From: an uncultured Collinsella sp.
Lineage (GTDB): Bacteria > Actinomycetota > Coriobacteriia > Coriobacteriales > Coriobacteriaceae
Assembly: GCA_958447915.1 (NCBI GenBank)
Contig: CAUDCB010000004.1
Coordinates: 1 to 42,251, forward strand
DNA length: 42,251 nucleotides
Direction: 5' to 3'
In this document: positions 1 to 7,342 of the stretch, one piece after another
How positions within the stretch are numbered: position 1 is the first letter of the stretch
Layout: every line of letters begins with the position of its first letter
The notes under the pieces: model-generated
Seen by the model: only the letters and a program-made list of their open reading frames with translations
Database searches by the model: none
What the model was told of the DNA's origin: nothing
Program-made: the position numbers and the translations under genes

Positions 1-2021
1 CGGCAGCTGCGGACGCTCGCGATCTGCTCGCCCTCTTCGCAAGGCAGCAGGTTGACGATCGCGGTGCCGCGGGCCTGGCGCGTGCCAACCGGCAGCTCGT
101 GCACCTTCAGGCGATAGACCTTGCCCTTGCTCGAGAAGAACAGCACGTACTCGTGCGTGGATGCGATAAACATCTCGTCGATGACATCGTCCTCTTTGAG
201 GTTGACGCCCGACACGCCCTTGCCGCCGCGCTTTTGGGCGCGGTAGGCGGCCACCGGGATGCGCTTGACGTAGCCGGTGTGGGTGATGGTCACGACCATG
301 TCCTCGTCGGCAATCAGGTCTTCGACGTCCAGGTCCTTCTCGACATGGCTGATCTCGGTGCGGCGCTTGTCGCCGAACTTCTTGGAGATCTCGCGCATCT
401 CTTCCTTGATGACGCCCAGGATTTTCTCCTCGTGCGCCAACAGGTCCTCGTAGTAGGCGATGGCGCGGCGCAAGCCGTCCAGCTCTTCCTGAATCTTGTC
501 GCGCTCCAGGCCGGTCAGGCGGCGCAGCTTCATCTCGAGGATGGCCGTGGTCTGCTCGGGCGTAAAGCCAAAACGCTCGATCAGGCGACCGCTGGCCTCA
601 GAGTCGGTCTGCGAGGAGCGGATGATGCTGATGACCTCGTCGATATGGTCGAGAGCCATCAGGTAGCCCTCGAGGATATGCGCACGCGCCTGGGCCTTCT
701 TAAGGTCAAAGCGGGTGCGGCGGGTGACGACGTCGACCTGGTGGTCGATGTAGTGCTGCAGCATCTCGCGCAGGCTCAGGCATTTGGGAACGCCGTTGAC
801 AAGCGCCAGGTTGTTGGCGCCGAAGGTCGTCTGCAGCGAGGTGTACTTGTACAGGTTGTTGAGCACGACCTGCGGGATAACGCCCTTCTTGAGCTCGATG
901 ACCAGACGGATACCCTTCTGGTTGGACTCATCGCGCATATCCGAGATACCCTCGATGCGCTTGTCGTTGACGAGTTGGGCGATCTTCTCCTGCAGGGTGC
1001 CCTTGTTGACCATGTAGGGAATCTCGGTAAAGACCAGGCGGCTACGGCCGGTCTTGGTGGACTCCACATGAGCCTTGGCGCGCACGGTGATGGAGCCGCG
1101 ACCGGTCTCGTAGCTCTGCTTAATGCCGGCACTGCCCATGATGATGGCACCGGTGGGGAAGTCCGGACCGGGCATGATCTGCATGAGCTCATCGACGGTG
1201 GCGTCGGGGTTGTCGATCAGGTAGCACGTGGCCTCGATCGCCTCGGTGAGGTTGTGCGGGGCGATGTTGGTGGCCATGCCGACGGCGATGCCCTGGCTGC
1301 CGTTGACCAGCAGGTTGGGGAAACGCGCGGGCAGTGCCTGAGGCTCGGCGAGCGACTCGTCGTAGTTGGGCTGCCAGTCGACGGTGTCCTTCTGCAGGTC
1401 ACGCAGGAGCTCCATGGCGGGCTTTGCCAGGCGGCTCTCGGTGTAACGCATGGCGGCGGCGCCGTCGCCGTCGATGTTGCCGAAGTTGCCGTGACCGTCG
1501 ATGAGCGGCGTGCGCATGGAGAACCACTGCGCCAGGCGGACCATGGCCTGATAGACCGCGGAGTCACCGTGCGGATGGTACTTACCGATAACTTCGCCGA
1601 CCGTCCAAGCGGACTTCTTGTGCGGACGATTGGGGTAGATGCCGCTCTCGTTCATCGCGTACAGAATGCGGCGGTGAACCGGCTTTAAGCCGTCGCGCAC
1701 GTCCGGCAGGGCGCGCGCCGTGATGACCGACATCGAATACTCGATGAACGACTGCTTCATCTCACGGCCGAACTCCGAAATCTGGAGCTGGCCGCCGTTT
1801 ATATCCTCGCCGGCAGAGGCACCACGGTCGACTTCGCCAAAGCTCTCCTCGAGCTCACCGTCGTCGTCTTCTTCCTCATCATCATCGGCATCGGGGTTAT
1901 AGGCATCCGGATCGCCGTCCTCGCCCTGCTCAGCGCGGGCAAGCAGGCGCTTCAGATCATCGGGCATACCAGCGTCGCCGGCCTCGTCCATACCCTCGTT
2001 GTTGTTGATATCGTCTGCCAC
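1..2021 (-). CDS. gyrA: DNA gyrase subunit A, 3' part outside window
   Basis: GyrA is the DNA-cleaving and rejoining subunit of gyrase, which introduces negative supercoils as an A2B2 complex with GyrB. A GTG start at 2019-2021 follows a strong AGGAGG site, and 673 codons are visible before the window edge, so the C-terminal DNA-wrapping domain is incomplete. The active-site tyrosine is in AAMRYTE (about residue 193) and the quinolone-pocket motif GKYHPHGDSAVYQAM is at residues 146-160. Residue numbering is offset by +71 from E. coli because of an unusual N-terminal extension of roughly 80 residues, very acidic around residues 44-59, ahead of the conserved GREMKQSFIEYSMSVI. The E. coli Asp87 position is Gln (residue 158). 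The gene follows gyrB in the same direction after 178 bp. The identity is certain; the role of the extension is unknown. Confidence 0.97.
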   Translation of the reverse strand, partial: MADDINNNEGMDEAGDAGMPDDLKRLLARAEQGEDGDPDAYNPDADDDEEEDDDGELEESFGEVDRGASAGEDINGGQLQISEFGREMKQSFIEYSMSVITARALPDVRDGLKPVHRRILYAMNESGIYPNRPHKKSAWTVGEVIGKYHPHGDSAVYQAMVRLAQWFSMRTPLIDGHGNFGNIDGDGAAAMRYTESRLAKPAMELLRDLQKDTVDWQPNYDESLAEPQALPARFPNLLVNGSQGIAVGMATNIAPHNLTEAIEATCYLIDNPDATVDELMQIMPGPDFPTGAIIMGSAGIKQSYETGRGSITVRAKAHVESTKTGRSRLVFTEIPYMVNKGTLQEKIAQLVNDKRIEGISDMRDESNQKGIRLVIELKKGVIPQVVLNNLYKYTSLQTTFGANNLALVNGVPKCLSLREMLQHYIDHQVDVVTRRTRFDLKKAQARAHILEGYLMALDHIDEVISIIRSSQTDSEASGRLIERFGFTPEQTTAILEMKLRRLTGLERDKIQEELDGLRRAIAYYEDLLAHEEKILGVIKEEMREISKKFGDKRRTEISHVEKDLDVEDLIADEDMVVTITHTGYVKRIPVAAYRAQKRGGKGVSGVNLKEDDVIDEMFIASTHEYVLFFSSKGKVYRLKVHELPVGTRQARGTAIVNLLPCEEGEQIASVRSC

Positions 2022-2199
2022 GTTACCTCCTCATGGTTTGCGTGGTCCATTAGTTCCCTACCACGGAGACGGATTACCGGGAATGCCGGATAACCCTCCT
2101 AGGTTTTCCAGGTGCCCCAGGTTGCCCTGAAGGATGAGGGCGCACGCCTTGCGTGCGGCGCCCGAAATCCTGAAGGGCAAGATGGGGTGCCTGGGAAAG
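2022..2199. other. gyrB-gyrA spacer
   Basis: This 178-bp gap separates the gyrB stop codon from the gyrA start. It holds the gyrA ribosome binding site (AGGAGG just upstream of the GTG). I see no convincing terminator with a T-run, so gyrA may be cotranscribed with gyrB. Short ORFs that cross it lack family features and run into gyrB or gyrA. Confidence 0.5.
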
Positions 2200-4230
2200 C
2201 TAGGCGTCAAGGAAACGCGCGTCGTGGGCGTGCTTCTCGATGTACTCACGGCGATAGCCGACCTCGGAACCCATCAGTTCGCGCACGGCACGGTCCGCCA
2301 CCACGGCGTCCTCGATCGACACGCGCTGCAGGATACGGGTCTTGGGGTCCATCGTCGTCGAGGCAAGCTGCTTGGGGTCCATCTCGCCCAGGCCCTTGTA
2401 GCGCTGGACGGTATAGCCTTTGCGCTTCTTGGTAATTTTGCCGTCCTTGGCCTTGCCGTCCTCGTCGTTGTCGTCGGGGTTCAGGCCCAGGCTCTGAATG
2501 GTGTCGCGCAAAATCTCGTCTTCGGGCTGGCGGCCGTTGGGATACACGTAATGGATCTTGTTGCGCACCTTAATACCAAAGATGGGCGGGCAGGCAACAT
2601 AGACATAGCCGGCATCGATCAGCGGGCGCATGTACTTGTAGAAGAACGTCAGCAGCAGGATGCGGATATGTGCGCCGTCAACGTCTGCATCGGTCATGAT
2701 GATGATCTTGTGGTAGCGCGCCTTGGTAATATCGAAGTCGCCGCCGTCGCCGGCGCTCGTCGTGACGCCGCAGCCGATCGCGGTGATCAGCGACTGGATG
2801 GTGTCGCTCGAGAACGCGCGGTGGTCGCCCACGCGCTCGACATTCAGAATCTTGCCGCGCAGGGGCAGAATCGCCTGGATGTCTCGGCGACGGCCGTCCT
2901 TGGCCGAACCGCCTGCCGAGTCGCCCTCTACGATAAAGAGCTCGGTCAGCTCGGCATCGCGCACCGAGCAGTCGGCGAGCTTGCCGGGCAGCGAAGCCGT
3001 CTCGAGCAGACTTTTGCGGCGGGTCGCCTCGCGCGCCTTGCGAGCGGCGTTGCGGGCCTTGCAAGCCTGCTGGGCCTTCTTGACGATCTCGCGGGCGGGC
3101 TTGGGGTGCTCCTCCAGATAATCGGTCAGCCCATCGGTCACAATCTTGAGCGTGAGCGCGCGCATGTAGGAGCTGCCGAGCTTGGCCTTGGTCTGGCCCT
3201 CAAACTGCGGATCGGGCAGTTTGACCGAGATGACGGCCGATAGGCCCTCGCGCACATCGTCGCCGGTCAGGTTGGCGTCTTTTTCCTTGAGCAGATTCTG
3301 CTTGCGGGCGTAATCATTAATCACGCGGGTGAGCGCGGTGCGGAAGCCCTCGAGGTGCATGCCGCCCTCGGGGGTGTAGATGTCGTTGGCAAACGACATG
3401 ACGTTCTCGCCGTAGCCGCTATTCCACTGCAAGGACACCTCGACCTCGCCCATCTTGGTCACGGGCGCATCCGGATCCGATTTGCCCTCGATATAGATGG
3501 GCTCCTTAAAGGCCTCGGGGACATCCTTGCCCTCGTTGAGGAACTTGACGAAGTCGATGATGCCGCCGGCATAGCAAAACTCCTCCACATGGGGAGTCGC
3601 CTCGCGCTCGTCGGTCAGCACGATCTTGAGGTTCTTGTTGAGGAATGCCGTCTCCTGCAGACGGTTGTGCAGCGTGTCGAAATCGTAGATGCAGGTCTCG
3701 AAGATCTCGTCGTCGGGCCAGAAGCTGACAGTGGTACCCGTCGTCTCCGAAGTGCCCACGACCTCCATCTTCTTGACGGTCTTGCCGCGCGAGAACTCCA
3801 TCTCGTAGATGTTGCCGTCGCGGCATACCTGTACGACCACACGCTTGGACAGGGCGTTGACGACGGAGATGCCCACGCCGTGCAGTCCGCCCGAGACCTT
3901 GTAGGCCGAGTTATCGAACTTACCGCCGGCGTGCAGGATCGTCATGACGACCTCGAGCGTCGGGATCTTTTTGATAGGATGCTCGTCGACGGGGATGCCG
4001 CGACCGTTGTCGACGACCGTGATGGAGTTGTCGGCGTGGACCCTCACCTGAATCTCGGTGCAGAAACCGGCCATGGCCTCGTCGACGGAGTTGTCAACGA
4101 TCTCCCACACCAGGTGATGAAGACCGCTGGCGCTCGTCGAGCCAATGTACATGCCCGGGCGCTTACGAACGGCCTCGAGACCTTCGAGAATCTTAATCTC
4201 GCCGCCATCGTAATCGTTTTCGTTTGCCAC
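2200..4230 (-). CDS. gyrB: DNA gyrase subunit B
   Basis: This is the ATPase subunit of gyrase, pairing with GyrA. The 676-residue protein starts at GTG 4228-4230, four bases after GGAGG. The N-terminal GHKL ATPase domain shows the N-box (EIVDNSVDEA), VDNGRGIPV and the GGLHGVG lid motif. The central transducer domain follows. The TOPRIM domain carries EGDSAGGSAKDGR and the metal-binding DADVDGAHI, and the C-terminus ends in the GyrA-binding tail with QRYKGLGEM. The length fits the short GyrB type (about 640-680 residues) rather than the longer E. coli form. A terminator-like hairpin separates it from dciA upstream, so gyrB probably has its own promoter near 4256-4283. Confidence 0.98.
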   Translation of the reverse strand: MANENDYDGGEIKILEGLEAVRKRPGMYIGSTSASGLHHLVWEIVDNSVDEAMAGFCTEIQVRVHADNSITVVDNGRGIPVDEHPIKKIPTLEVVMTILHAGGKFDNSAYKVSGGLHGVGISVVNALSKRVVVQVCRDGNIYEMEFSRGKTVKKMEVVGTSETTGTTVSFWPDDEIFETCIYDFDTLHNRLQETAFLNKNLKIVLTDEREATPHVEEFCYAGGIIDFVKFLNEGKDVPEAFKEPIYIEGKSDPDAPVTKMGEVEVSLQWNSGYGENVMSFANDIYTPEGGMHLEGFRTALTRVINDYARKQNLLKEKDANLTGDDVREGLSAVISVKLPDPQFEGQTKAKLGSSYMRALTLKIVTDGLTDYLEEHPKPAREIVKKAQQACKARNAARKAREATRRKSLLETASLPGKLADCSVRDAELTELFIVEGDSAGGSAKDGRRRDIQAILPLRGKILNVERVGDHRAFSSDTIQSLITAIGCGVTTSAGDGGDFDITKARYHKIIIMTDADVDGAHIRILLLTFFYKYMRPLIDAGYVYVACPPIFGIKVRNKIHYVYPNGRQPEDEILRDTIQSLGLNPDDNDEDGKAKDGKITKKRKGYTVQRYKGLGEMDPKQLASTTMDPKTRILQRVSIEDAVVADRAVRELMGSEVGYRREYIEKHAHDARFLDA

Positions 4231-4255
4231 ACGTCCTCCTTCAGTTAAGAAAATG

Positions 4256-4283
4256 TGTATAGCCTTACTAGTTTATCGTAAAA
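4256..4283 (-). promoter_or_regulatory. Possible gyrB promoter
   Basis: Read on the minus strand there is a TTTACG-like -35 (4278-4283) and a TATACA -10 (4256-4261) about 16 bp apart, immediately after the terminator-like hairpin that follows dciA and about 25 bp upstream of the gyrB start. It is a motif match only; the -35 is weak and overlaps the T-run of the hairpin. Confidence 0.35.
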
Positions 4284-4309
4284 AAATACCCTCGGGGACG
4301 ATGGTATTT
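4280..4309 (-). terminator. Intrinsic terminator after dciA
   Basis: On the minus strand AAATACC pairs with GGTATTT, extended by TCG/CGA past one mismatch, with a four-base loop. A run of seven T residues follows directly. It lies 27 bp beyond the dciA stop codon and ahead of gyrB, so it probably ends or attenuates the dnaA-dnaN-recF-dciA transcript. Confidence 0.7.
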
Positions 4310-4335
4310 GGCTCTACAAGGCCACCAGATGCGAT

Positions 4336-4899
4336 TTAAGGCTCTTTTTTGCCCTGCACGCCCTTGGCCCACTCGGCACTGGCTCTCATGGCGTTCTCGA
4401 GGGCCTCGCGCAGTTTTTGGTCCTCGATGGGTGCCACCTGGCGCTCGATCTCGGCACGCTCGGCACCGCTTAGGTCGGCATGCGGAGCCGGCGGACGCTC
4501 GGCCGCGGCCGGACGCAGGCGCTCTTTGGCAGCGGGCGGCGTGTGGCCGGGGGCGGTCGTCTTGAACACCAGGCCGTCGACGTGCGCGCCGGCGCGCTCC
4601 ATGCGCGCGCGGATAATCTCGCGCAAGAGTGTCATCTCCTGCGTCCATGAGGGCGAATCGAGGTACACCAGCAGCTCGTTGGACTCGGGCAGGTAGCGCA
4701 GGCCCGTCACATGGCGTCCCTCGCGCGTGCCCGAGCACACCGCATTCCAGGCGCGATAGACCGCACGAGATTCCTCCGCAGCCTCCATCTGCGCGCGGCG
4801 CTCAGGTGTCGCGGCCGCCAGGATGCGCTGACGCTCGGCATCCAAAAAGCCGCCAAAGGCAACCGTTCCGTTCTCGCGCTCGTAATTAGCACGTCTCAC
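4336..4899 (-). CDS. dciA: DUF721/DciA-family protein
   Basis: DciA-type (DUF721) proteins load or handle the replicative helicase DnaB in bacteria that lack DnaC/DnaI-type loaders. The 187-residue protein has an N-terminal basic stretch and a DUF721 core centred on the AWNAVCSGTREGRHVTGLRYLPESNE region (about residues 50-75), followed by VYLDSPSWTQEMTLLREII (about 77-95). The C-terminal half is charged and probably flexible. The GTG start overlaps the end of recF by 14 bp, which suggests translational coupling. The position between recF and gyrB matches the DUF721 gene of mycobacteria and other actinobacteria. Family assignment is good; helicase loading is inferred from the family. Confidence 0.85.
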   Translation of the reverse strand: MRRANYERENGTVAFGGFLDAERQRILAAATPERRAQMEAAEESRAVYRAWNAVCSGTREGRHVTGLRYLPESNELLVYLDSPSWTQEMTLLREIIRARMERAGAHVDGLVFKTTAPGHTPPAAKERLRPAAAERPPAPHADLSGAERAEIERQVAPIEDQKLREALENAMRASAEWAKGVQGKKEP

Positions 4900-5992
4900 C
4901 CATGCTCACCACCTTGGCTCGATCAAGCAGATCATCGGTAAAATACCCCAGATTGGTGGTAGTTATGACTGTCTGGATATCATCACCGATCAGCTGCAGA
5001 AAAGCGCCTCGGCGCCCGGCGTCGAGCTCGCTCATCACGTCGTCCAAAAGCAGCAGCGGCGCGGTGCCCAGGATATCGCGCGCCACGTCAACTTCTGCCA
5101 CCTTCCAGGCAAGCACCAGCGTTCGCTGCTGGCCCTGGCTGGCAAATGAACGGGCCGATCGACCCGCGACGGAAAACTCGATCTCGTCGCGATGCGGGCC
5201 CACGAGCGTCACGCCGCGGCGGATCTCTTCGTCGGAGCGCTCATCGAGCGCCGAGAGCATGTGCTCATACGCCCAGCCCCTGAGCTCGTCGCGATCCTCG
5301 GTGCGAGGCAGGTCGCCAAGCGTGGACACATAGGACACACCGGCGGGCTCGCCAGATGCCACGCGGCCATAGGCGTCGCGCACATGGCCCGACAGCCGGT
5401 CGAGCAGGGCCAGACGATGCACGAGCAGGGCCGAACCGGCGCGGGCGATAGATTCGTTCCAGGCGCCGAGCATCTCGCGGCAGCACCAGGCCTCCTTGAG
5501 CAAGGCATTGCGCTGGGTCACGCAGCGCCCGTAGGCACTAGCCAGATCGGCATAGCGCGCACTCAGCTGAACGCCAAAGTCATCAAGCGCGGTGCGGCGC
5601 ACGCTGGCACCGCGCTTGACCATATCCAAGTGGTCCGGGCAAAACAGAACGCTCGGCAGCACCCCGCGCACGCCGGACGCAGCGCAGCGCTTGCCGTTGC
5701 GGCTAAACGAACGCTTGCCATCTTCCACGCTCAGACCCATGTCCAGCACGCGTCCATCACCTTCGAGCCTCAGCTCGACCTTGCATGAGCCCACGCCGTC
5801 GTGCACGAGCTCGGTGGCGGTCGGATGCCTAAACGAGGCGCCACTCGTCAGCAGCTGCAGCGCCTCTATGAGGTTGGTCTTTCCCGCCGCATTGGGGCCT
5901 GCGAGCACCGTCACACCGTCGCTCAGGGCAAGGCGGTAACTGTCGAAGCTGCGATAGCGCGCAACGGAAAGATCACGTGCGAACATGGTCAT
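4886..5992 (-). CDS. recF: DNA replication/repair protein RecF
   Basis: RecF is an SMC-like ATPase that helps load RecA at gapped DNA with RecO and RecR. The 368-residue protein has the Walker A motif GPNAAGKTN near residues 32-40, a central arm-like lobe, an ABC-type signature region (FASQGQQRT) and the Walker B/D-loop LLLLDDVMSELD near residue 320. The chosen ATG (5990-5992) is 8 bp after the dnaN stop, and a second in-frame ATG lies two codons later. No strong ribosome binding site is visible, so coupling to dnaN translation is likely. Confidence 0.96.
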   Translation of the reverse strand: MTMFARDLSVARYRSFDSYRLALSDGVTVLAGPNAAGKTNLIEALQLLTSGASFRHPTATELVHDGVGSCKVELRLEGDGRVLDMGLSVEDGKRSFSRNGKRCAASGVRGVLPSVLFCPDHLDMVKRGASVRRTALDDFGVQLSARYADLASAYGRCVTQRNALLKEAWCCREMLGAWNESIARAGSALLVHRLALLDRLSGHVRDAYGRVASGEPAGVSYVSTLGDLPRTEDRDELRGWAYEHMLSALDERSDEEIRRGVTLVGPHRDEIEFSVAGRSARSFASQGQQRTLVLAWKVAEVDVARDILGTAPLLLLDDVMSELDAGRRGAFLQLIGDDIQTVITTTNLGYFTDDLLDRAKVVSMGETC

Positions 5993-6000
5993 GGGTAGTG

Positions 6001-7104
6001 CTAGATGCGTACCGGCATGACCAGGTACAGGTAGTTGATCTTGTCATAGGACTTGAAGATGCCAGCCTGCGAATAGCTCTTGAGCTCCAGCGTGATCTCC
6101 TTCTCCTTGGACAGGGCATTGAGGCAGCCAAAGATGTAGTGGTAGTTGAAGGCGATGGTGCCCGACTCGCCCTCGGCCTCGACATCGATCGTCTCCTGCG
6201 CCAGATCCTGGTCGTTGGAAATGGAGGACAGGCCCATCTGGCCGTTCTCGACGTCAATCTCAAACTTGACAGCGGGGTTGGCGCTCGCGATAACGGCCAC
6301 ACGCTTAAGGGCGGCGTTAAAGGCGGCCACGTCGATCTTGACGCTCGTCACGCACGAATCGGGGATGAGCTGCTTGTAATTGGGATATACGCCCTCGATG
6401 CGGCGCGACACGTAGGTGGTGTTGCCGGCCTCAAAGACAACCTGGGTGTCGGTGGCGCCGATCATGATGGTAGCCTGACTCGCCATGATGCTCAGCGCGT
6501 CGTTGAAGGCGTCGGCAGGCACGTTGAGCTCAAAGGAACCTTCGAGGGTCGAGGTCTCGACCTGCGTATCGCACACGGCCAGTCGGAAGGAGTCGGTCGC
6601 GACCAGGCGCACGGTGTTGTTCTCGACCTTCATGTGCACGCCACCCAGGATGGGGCGGGCCTTGTCAGTCGAGGTGACGCGCCATACGCGACTTACCATT
6701 TCGGACAGAATATCAGTCGGTAGCTCGACGGCGCTCTCGATGGCGTATGCCGGGAACTCGGGAAAGTCGTTGGCATCGAGCGTGTTGAGGCGGAAAGAGC
6801 TCTTCTCGCAGCCAATCAAAACCTGACGCTCGGACAGCTCAAAGGTGACCGGTGCATCGGGAAGGGTCTTGGTGATGCTGGAGAGCATCTTACAGGGAAT
6901 CACCATCTCGCCCTCCTCTTCGACATGAGCCGCGATGCGGTGACGAATCGAGATGGTGTAGTTGGAGGTCTGGAATTCCAAGATGCCGTCTTGTGCCTTA
7001 ACGAGCACGCCCGACAGAATGGGAAGGGTGGATGCCGAAGCGACGCCTTTCATAACGACGCCGATGGCTTGCGTAAGCGAGCTCTGGCTGACGGTGAACT
7101 TCAT
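6001..7104 (-). CDS. dnaN: DNA polymerase III sliding clamp (beta)
   Basis: This is the ring-shaped processivity clamp for replicative and repair polymerases. The 367-residue protein begins MKFTVSQSSLTQAI and has the standard three clamp repeats. It ends with KINYLYLVMPVRI, the conserved hydrophobic end that forms part of the partner-binding pocket. The ATG at 7102-7104 is preceded by AAAGG. It follows dnaA in the same direction after 238 bp, which contain the main origin candidate, so its promoter probably lies in or next to the DnaA-box cluster. Confidence 0.97.
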   Translation of the reverse strand: MKFTVSQSSLTQAIGVVMKGVASASTLPILSGVLVKAQDGILEFQTSNYTISIRHRIAAHVEEEGEMVIPCKMLSSITKTLPDAPVTFELSERQVLIGCEKSSFRLNTLDANDFPEFPAYAIESAVELPTDILSEMVSRVWRVTSTDKARPILGGVHMKVENNTVRLVATDSFRLAVCDTQVETSTLEGSFELNVPADAFNDALSIMASQATIMIGATDTQVVFEAGNTTYVSRRIEGVYPNYKQLIPDSCVTSVKIDVAAFNAALKRVAVIASANPAVKFEIDVENGQMGLSSISNDQDLAQETIDVEAEGESGTIAFNYHYIFGCLNALSKEKEITLELKSYSQAGIFKSYDKINYLYLVMPVRI

Positions 7105-7342
7105 CTTTTAATACCTTTCTATAGATATAAATATCTTAATAATAGTAATAGTACTGACGAAACTGTTGATTACTCCTAAAAGTGCAGGTCAGCCCTAAAA
7201 AGAGAATCGACAGGAACCTGTGTGCAATCGGGTATGTTTTCCACGTTCAAAACCTGCGCAAAACTTTTCATCACCGCGGCTCGAGTTTTCGACACCTTAT
7301 AACCGCCGTTTCGACAAGTTTTCAACAGCTGTGTCAATTTAC
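7105..7342. other. Origin candidate between dnaA and dnaN
   Basis: The spacer contains several 9-mers close to TTATCCACA, written on the plus strand: TTTTCCACG 7237-7245, TTTTCATCA 7265-7273, TTTTCGACA 7286-7294, GTTTCGACA 7308-7316 and TTTTCAACA 7319-7327. A minus-strand TAATCAACA lies at 7164-7172, followed about 11 bases later by a trinucleotide array reading ACT ATT ACT ATT ATT (7152 down to 7138). A strongly AT-rich tract (about 7108-7185) surrounds it and is a good unwinding element. This order (boxes, last box, trio array, AT-rich DNA next to dnaN) matches the unwinding-region layout known from B. subtilis oriC. Function is inferred. Confidence 0.75.
7138..7152 (-). other. DnaA-trio-like array
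   Basis: On the minus strand the bases read ACT-ATT-ACT-ATT-ATT, that is, 3'-[G/A]A-type trinucleotides on the opposite strand. It sits a short distance past a DnaA-box-like TAATCAACA (7164-7172) and inside the AT-rich tract. DnaA-trios guide DnaA filament growth onto single-stranded DNA during origin melting in B. subtilis. Confidence 0.55.

Noticed and set aside
99..1688. Long plus-strand ORF antisense to gyrA
   Set aside because: It lies wholly within well-conserved gyrA, has no recognisable domain, and reflects the third-base GC bias of the real gene.
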